From NCBI GenBank assembly GCA_027575765.1, contig JANBPT010001106.1, forward strand, positions 1-14,511: a stretch of DNA of 14,511 nt, given 5' to 3'. This DNA is from Tieghemiomyces parasiticus (taxonomy: Eukaryota; Kickxellomycota; Dimargaritomycetes; Dimargaritales; Dimargaritaceae). Under the pieces are notes generated by a model, which ran no database searches, was not told where the DNA came from, and saw only the letters and a list, made by a program, of their open reading frames with translations. Each line of letters starts with the position of its first letter. Position 1 is the first letter of the stretch. This document shows positions 8,899 through 14,511 of this stretch, in pieces. The translations under genes and the position numbers were made by a program.

Positions 8899-10756
8899 AT
8901 GCGTATCCACCTCGCCTTCATTGGGCTTCTGGCGGCTGGTACTGCTGTCCAGGCTAGCACCCAGTCCCAGCCCGCGGACCGTCCCCACGATAACGACTCT
9001 ATGGGCCTGTCTGAGGGTTACCCCCACAGTATCGACCTTGCGAGTCTGCCCCCGGCTCGACCCACTGCCGGCCCCTTCAATGCCTGCCCAGTGGAAATCC
9101 AATTGGAAATCATGCGCATGACTCACGACGATACTATGCCCCGATTTCTCGAGGTCTCGCGCTTCATTCGCGCACTTGCGGTGACCGACGAGTGTATCAG
9201 CCAAATTCTGGTAAGTTCAGCTGGTTAAATAATCTATGGTCATAGCATATCTACAATAGATATACATCGCTTCCCATTCCGCCTGAGGGCCGATACGTCT
9301 TCGTTGGGGACTTTGGGGAGTGACGGACAGTCGATTCTGACTCAATTCCCTATCTAACCACCCATATTTACATCCCGATACCCTTTTTTCCAACGACGTC
9401 TCTGCTCCGCAGAACAAATTGAAACTCACTCGGGCGGCCCGCTACTCTCTCGAATATGATCAGCTCACGGCGCAGCAGAAAGAATCTGTCTTGGAGGCCT
9501 TCTCGCTTGAGTACGACCTCAACTACCTCTTTTACGGAAGCCCAGAGGACCATAGCATACTTAACATCGTCGCGCAATACGGTCATGCGCCCAACGCAGC
9601 GGTGTCTGCCACGATCCCACCCACCTTAGCCGAAGAAGCGGCCATGGCCAGCAATTACGGGGTGATAAATTTCACTACGCTTACCTTGCGCCAAAAGTAC
9701 GCACTCTCGCCCCTGTTGGCCCTCGCGGCCGAGGGTGATGTTGATCTGGTCCTTGCCCTCCGCGACCGACTGCTTAACTACTGTCACTCGTCGGAGTTTA
9801 TGAAATCCCTCCTCAACCAGCGCACGCCCCGTACGGCGGATCTCTACGAGAGCGCCCGAGTCCATTATAATCTCAACACCCTCTACGACTGTCCTCAGTC
9901 GGACTTTTTGGCCACCGACATCGCCATCGTGAACATCTTCGCCATCCACCGTCAGTTCGATGACCTGGACTATTTCCTCAACAACGCAGGGTACATACCC
10001 GGGAGCACGGAGAACGGATCAGTCACGACGTCCGAGGCTACCTCCAACGACGACCTTAGCGACGTGAACATGGCCGAGGCTGCTTCCATTGGCGACGAAG
10101 GAGCCCTTCCAGTCGAGGCTCCCTTCCTAGACAACGCGAGTGCTGCCTCTGAGGACGGGAACAGCGATGTTGATATGAATGCGGACGCCAACCTGGATGG
10201 CAATCTTAACATTGATGCCACCTTGGCTATCCTGGCCTACCTTCTCCTTAGCGAAATGGCCATAAATCCTAGAGAGCTCTCGTATTTCCGAGACGGGCCC
10301 ACCATGAACCGCTTGGCCCACCCGATCGCGGACTGTGCCTCCAAATTTACCGCCACCAAGGCAGCCCAGAACGTCAGGGACCACATTATCACCCTGAGTC
10401 CTAGGCTCATGATCCTACCTGATGCGGAGCGCTGCATTGCGCTGCACGCCAACCACAAAATCTTTAACCAGTCGGGCGGTTCCGAGTTGGGGTTGCTGAT
10501 CAACAAGAATTTACTGGCCCAAGGTCAGAAGCTGGACAATACTCCGGTCCAGTTCTTTCCGGATGCCGAACAGGCCCGGCTAGAGAACCACGACTTTGGT
10601 CTGCTTCGGGACGCATTGGACGCTGTAGGACCTGATTCAACCACCGCTCGGCACCAGGCCCTGCGTTCCATGGATGAGATCGACAGAGAAATTGAGGAGG
10701 AATATGAGCGAGAGCTTAGAGATAGGGAGACAATGGACCAGCAGGACTCAGAATGA
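8899..10756 (+). CDS. Signal-peptide protein with F-box-like segment
   Basis: A two-exon gene: 8899-9210 and 9413-10756, 551 residues. Start ATG 8899 gives a classical signal peptide (1-19, cleavage after AVQA). After a polar stretch, residues about 63-104 follow the F-box pattern: CPVEIQLEIM, a short helix, FLEVSRFIRALA, then DECISQIL. The phase 0 intron falls just after it. The rest is mainly helical and not a family I recognise; one stretch (LSPLLALAAEGDVDLVLAL, about 202-220) faintly recalls an ankyrin helix pair. Residues about 312-372 are acidic and Asn/Asp/Ala-rich with short repeats. A charged helix or coiled coil ends the protein (about 522-545). N-glycosylation sequons occur at 190, 305, 345 and 456. 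An F-box protein would normally bind Skp1 in the cytosol, so the signal peptide is odd. Gene structure is fairly sure; function is not. Confidence 0.83.
9211..9412 (+). other. Intron of the F-box-like gene
   Basis: GTAAGT donor at 9211, a likely branch point CTAAC at 9354-9358, a pyrimidine-rich 3' part and CAG ending at 9412; 202 bp, phase 0. Without splicing the frame stops five codons later at 9228. Confidence 0.9.
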
Positions 10757-11113
10757 CCTTATCGCACTGACTTCAGTCAACAACAAACAAGCTGACATCA
10801 AGAATTGTGGCCGATTATAAATCGGAAAGCTTTGCCTTTTCAATATACTTTCCTTCTCGTGACATTTTATATATACTTGAGCTCCTCCTAGATTTAGGGC
10901 GACCACAAAGCTCTCGAGTGGCCTATAATCTAGTTTTCATGGCTGGGCTGCCTGAGTGTGACAGTTAAACCAGGAGCATACCAGCCGATGCTGCTACTAT
11001 GCCAAACACGCACACATACATGAATGAAGCTTCTACACGGTAGCTGGCGGTGGAATTTGGGCCCTGATGATGACGATGATGCTTTCCCTGTAGATTCTGC
11101 CTTCCCCCCCCCC
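10757..11113. other. Short intergenic gap between convergent gene ends
   Basis: It holds the 3' side of the F-box-like gene and the 3' side of MED6. A small hairpin lies at 10811-10825 and T/TA-rich sequence follows (about 10838-10877). A run of ten C (ten G on the MED6 strand) at 11104-11113 abuts the MED6 stop codon. No gene seen. Confidence 0.55.
10811..10825. repeat. Short hairpin in 3' UTR
   Basis: CCGATT and AATCGG are perfect six-base arms around a three-base ATA loop, 55 bp after the stop of the F-box-like gene, followed by T-rich DNA. It may aid 3'-end structure or be chance. Confidence 0.3.
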
Positions 11114-13003
11114 TCAACCTTGATTCAGGGTAATGGGCGGTTTGGCCGATACAGATGCCTTCTTACGCTTTTTCTGGACCGAGCCGGTCTGCTGGGAGAC
11201 GCTGTCGGCATCCAGTTTCTTTTTACGCTTTAAAGTGGGATCTGGAATGGTGCGGATTGGAGGCCGGGTCGAGAGCTCAGCGTTAGCCAACAGACAAGCT
11301 TAGCGGCTATTGTACAGCTCTGTCAGTCAATAGCACACATCGGGCTAGGGGGTATCAAACGATGGGCGTATTACGGTCCAGGCCATGCACTTACCAGTCT
11401 TCGGAGTGGCGACTTGAGCGGAAAGCTAATTAGCTCGAGGTAAAGCCGGGCAGTGTGTAGGGAAAATGCATATATATATAAAGAAAGTAAGCCCCGGGGC
11501 CCGGCTATGAATAGGACTATAATTACTTATTATCCAACCGCTTAGTTGCGACGGGAGGAGATTGGTTTCTATTCAGGTGACTTACGAGGGGTGTACTGGG
11601 TTTTGGGGTGGTACCGACCGACGCTGCCGGATTCTTGTCAGCCAACTTAGCCGCTGACGAAGATACGGCCGTCATCGTTGTCGCTGCTGCCGCTGGCCCG
11701 GCCTGCTCGATCCGTCTACGAATAGCGTCTAGCTTCGTCGTTGCCGTCATCAGGCTCTCCCGGAAAGAGCTGCGAAATTGGTTGTAGTCTGGGTTATGCA
11801 GCAGACGTGGATCGGTAAAAGGGTCGTCGTCCGTCTCGGTCGCATCGGGCTTGGGAGCCGGCTCCATCGTGCAGTCTTTCCAACTGTAGTGTTCCGATGG
11901 GTGGAATCTCGCGTGACGATACGTCTCATCGAAGGCCTGGGAGAGGTGGTGCAGCGAAATAAGCTGTATCCGAGCAGGGGGCGATCGTGGTGTGGGTTGT
12001 ATGGGGGAGGCGGAGAAGGGTGAGTTGGGCTGGCTGGGCACATCTGCTGGTAAGCTAGGTAGATGTTGAGCGGCACGAAACTTACCAGGCGGTTGGAGAC
12101 TACCGAGTACAGATCGGGAGACTGGTAGATATTGCCGTTGAGAATGTAATAGGTGGCCAGCGGGATAACTTAAGGTGATTCAACGGGTTGGTGAGGTATA
12201 AACAATCATTCGTGGGGGAGGTTAGGGTGTAACCGCTAGATGGGCCCATGGACGGCCAGGGGCGCCACGCTCCGATTAGTGGGCTGAATCTTCCCAGTAC
12301 ATTTTTTCAATCGGGAGGACTACACCTGAGCAATTTGTAAACGTACCTTCGTTGGGACTCCGCCGCCGCTGTTTGCGGATGATAAATAGGGTGGGCCACC
12401 GCTCATGGACCACAGCAAACTCGACGCCGGTCATTTTTCTGTAAGTCATGAAGGAACGGGGAGCCAATAAGTGTGCGGAGTATTACTATACGCCCTCGAG
12501 ATTCTGGCACCTGACGGTGGTTGCCCCTTGTATATTATAACGAGTAGGATGGCCAGAAACTGTTGCCCCACGACTGTCCAGTTTAGTCCACCTACTTGAG
12601 ATCGAGCTGGGCCGCCTGGAGCTCGTTGAACTGCGTCTGCATCTTAAGCACGGCATTGTTGCTCGTGGGGTCCCAAAACGGGGACAGGCTAAAATACTCT
12701 AGAACGTTATCGGCCCGGAGTCCGCCGTTAGCCTAGACAGAAGGTCCGGCGACGGACGGGATGTGGGGGGATAAGACGTTGAGCGGTGGCCTTTGTACGG
12801 TTAGTTTCGACGAGCGGGTAAGTCACAACAGACGCGTGGTTGGGCGGCCGTGTTTCTTGTTCTTCTTTTTTTCGCGATGGTTGCCTAGGCTAACGACCCC
12901 ATGCGGTGGACCCTTCTTGGTATTGCAGACGTACCCCTAACCACTCGGTGAACCGCCATTCGATACCCGTTAGATTGGCACTGCTTAAGGTCCCGTCATC
13001 CAT
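11114..13003 (-). CDS. MED6: Mediator of RNA polymerase II transcription subunit 6
   Basis: A six-exon gene: 13003-12935, 12732-12596, 12438-12347, 12168-12086, 11963-11586 and 11275-11114, 306 residues, all joins in frame. MED6 is a conserved head-module subunit of Mediator, in the nucleus. The whole Pfam-type MED6 domain is present in order: IEWRF (14-18), NVLEYFSLSPFWD (32-44), SNNAVLKMQ (48-56), MTGVEF (71-76), LFIIRKQRR (87-95), IPLATYYILNGNIYQSPDLY (101-120), and AFDET with ARFHPSE further on. A helical, then Ala/Ser/Pro-rich tail follows. The last exon is basic with two nuclear-localisation-like clusters (KRKKK, KKRKK). Exons 1-5 are secure from family similarity. The final splice (11585-11276) is less sure: its acceptor CTGAG is weak. 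Without it the frame would end at 11523 with 20 other residues. Confidence 0.93.
11276..11585 (-). other. MED6 intron 5, longest in the window
   Basis: A strong GTAAGT donor begins at 11585 on the minus strand; the acceptor CTGAG ends at 11276, 310 bp, phase 0. The other AGs I examined close upstream of it give a wrong frame or an immediate stop. The interval contains a TA tract (11469-11482), the palindrome GCCCCGGGGC (11491-11500) and the alternative stop at 11523-11525. Retention would replace the basic tail. Confidence 0.65.
11491..11500. repeat. GC palindrome in MED6 intron 5
   Basis: GCCCCGGGGC is a perfect ten-base palindrome beside a TA tract, inside the long last intron. No known role. 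Confidence 0.25.
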
Positions 13004-14204
13004 AGTGATGATTTGTACAAAGGTCAATTCTGGTCACCGGGAGTCAATGGTGTGCGCGTTTTTACAGACGGGCAGGCGTGTGAAGTTCGACGGTGAGAAT
13101 GATACGAGATGAGAAAAGAACGGAAGTGATCGGGAATAGTGAATGAGGGCGCATTTGGAGGAGGAGTGGAAGGCCTCCTCCAAGTTAACTGGCATGCAGC
13201 CGAAGACACACCCGTATATTTCCACGCAGCACGGGACTAGGGTATAGGTTGGCTCAGTTCAGGGTCGGCCGGCTAGCCAGAACCTGTAGCTTTCTCTTGG
13301 AGTAGTCAGTCTCGCGGGGCCCATCCCTTTTCACCGAACGTATCGTTGTACTGGCAACTCTAATAGGGAAAGACGACTTCTGGCTACCGTCCGGGGCCGA
13401 ACTCCTATGCATTATTTCTAGGCCATGTGTCTACCAATTAGACTACTATTTGGTCTCTAAGGGCTACACAGACTCAACCGTGTTACGACTGTACTAGTTA
13501 AAGTTACATACTTTCCCTCCCGCCACCTAGTGCTGTCGTGACCAATGGTCTCGACCGGTTCCCATGATTGTTATTATTGATCCATCCGGTATTTTAGAGC
13601 TCTGACTGACTTAGGTCGCTGACGGGAACGGGATGAGAACAATCGAGCTCCGCGAAAATCATGTACCTATATAGAGGCCCCCTGTGCACCGGCCAGGCAG
13701 ACGGTAATATGATACCCCCCCCCCTGGCGTGTTACGCAAACGGGTGGAGGCTTTCCGATTCGGACCAAGGAGAGGAGGAGCGTCAAAGAACAACAAAACA
13801 CTATTTACTACCGGATTCGAGATATGGCCCGCTTGCCGCACACGTCAATTTCCAACGTGGAGTGTAAGCCCGTCCCTGAGCCCGTTTATTTAGTTGGCAT
13901 TGGAGGCGGCCAGGACTACCATTTGAGTGGAAAGCACGGGCGGCTGTCCCCGAATAGGGCGGCTATAACTTGAGAGGTACCGTTACCGATAACGCCATCG
14001 CATGAATGGTAAAGCACGGCGTTTGGACGCAACTGGTCTCGACCATGCAGGATCAAGGCGGATAAACATGTGGCACAGCTACACCGCCAATTCAATAGCC
14101 AAGCTAGTATCGTAAGTTTATAGAATCATTAAGGGTTCATGAGATGGGTCGATGGAGAGCAAGAAAAACTAGGTCGTAAAAAGAGCCAATTGATAACCAA
14201 CCGT
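13004..14204. other. Intergenic region upstream of MED6
   Basis: This 1.2 kb separates the MED6 start from the stop of the GPI-protein gene, both on the minus strand, so it should hold the MED6 promoter and the other gene's 3' UTR. No clear TATA box is seen on the MED6 side. It contains a strong inverted repeat at 13155-13183 and a run of ten C at 13715-13724. Open frames at 13034-13225 (minus) and 13661-13867 (plus) have no recognisable product. Confidence 0.5.
13155..13183. repeat. Perfect 10-bp inverted repeat upstream of MED6
   Basis: Arms TTGGAGGAGG (13155-13164) and CCTCCTCCAA (13174-13183) are exact complements around a nine-base loop. It sits about 150-180 bp upstream of the MED6 ATG. 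It could be a binding site for a dimeric factor or a leader hairpin. Confidence 0.45.
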
Positions 14205-14511
14205 CTATAGCTGGGTGTAGGTGATCAGGGCGGCGATGGCGCCAATACCACTGAAAGCCGACAGGGAAGTGGCAGAGTTGGATGGCGAGGGGGAGGCAGT
14301 GGCATCGGTGGCGTCGGCGGAGACCGAAGAGCTCTTCTCGATGGACTTCTCGGTGGTGCCGTCAGCCTTGGTGGTGGCGGTGGCCTTCTCCACGGTGTTG
14401 GCCACGATAGCCTTGTTGGGGCCGGCAGCGTCGGCCGGGGCCGAGGGGTCGCTGTGGTCAGCGCTGCCGTCAACGATGTGGGGGTAGGCGGCGGCCACGG
14501 CGGCGAGGGCA
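14205..14511 (-). CDS. GPI-anchored Ser/Thr/Ala-rich surface protein, partial
   Basis: The 5' end lies beyond the right edge. From the edge the frame reads one partial codon and then 101 residues to a TAG at 14207-14205. The first visible residues (ALAAVAAA) look like the end of a signal peptide, cut before YPHIVDGS. The middle is rich in Ala, Thr, Ser, Asp and Lys with no cysteine, suited to O-glycosylation. The C-terminus has a Ser/Asn/Ala-rich possible omega-site region (SPSPSNSATS) followed by a hydrophobic tail (AFSGIGAIAALITY), the usual layout of a fungal GPI-attachment signal. It is probably a small plasma-membrane or cell-wall protein. No enzyme domain is visible. An alternative is a single-pass membrane protein. 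Confidence 0.7.
   Translation of the reverse strand, partial: ALAAVAAAYPHIVDGSADHSDPSAPADAAGPNKAIVANTVEKATATTKADGTTEKSIEKSSSVSADATDATASPSPSNSATSLSAFSGIGAIAALITYTQL

Noticed and set aside
13034..13225. 63-codon minus frame upstream of MED6
   Set aside because: The frame begins at GTG and shows no motif; an internal ATG could be an upstream ORF but nothing supports translation.

Overview
This is eukaryotic nuclear DNA, almost certainly fungal. Genes are split by GT-AG introns of about 120-310 bp, often with GTAAGT or GTACGT donors. Two housekeeping genes have unmistakable eukaryotic domain order: a Dus1-type tRNA-dihydrouridine synthase with its C-terminal Cys-rich zinc-binding region, and Mediator subunit MED6. 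A truncated ORF at the right edge looks like a fungal GPI-anchored, Ser/Thr/Ala-rich cell-surface protein. Intergenic DNA is rich in pyrimidine tracts, TA tracts and G/C homopolymers. I cannot place the genus; an early-diverging filamentous fungus is my guess only.

Layout from left to right. Positions 1-2132 hold no gene I can support. A single-exon gene at 2133-2669 (+) encodes a small secreted protein with a degenerate thioredoxin/PDI fold. A diverged paralogue lies at 4140-4598 (+). Each keeps three equivalent cysteines and a cis-Pro-like GYPT motif, but has a CxxS active site in place of CxxC. DUS1 occupies 7054-4979 (-) in three exons. Positions 7055-8898 are mostly empty, with a doubtful coding-like patch near 7854-8473. 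A two-exon gene at 8899-10756 (+) encodes a 551-residue protein with a signal peptide followed directly by an F-box-like segment. MED6 occupies 13003-11114 (-) in six exons. The C-terminal part of a GPI-anchored protein gene, 14511-14205 (-), runs off the right end.

The two conserved genes act inside the cell, in tRNA modification and RNA polymerase II transcription. The other four products all carry signals for the secretory pathway and lack close recognisable homologues. Housekeeping genes are thus interleaved with lineage-specific secreted proteins. There is no operon logic: each gene appears to be its own transcription unit. I found no tRNA, rRNA, transposon or CRISPR array. All splice sites were placed by eye from consensus signals, reading phase and protein-family similarity, with no transcript evidence.
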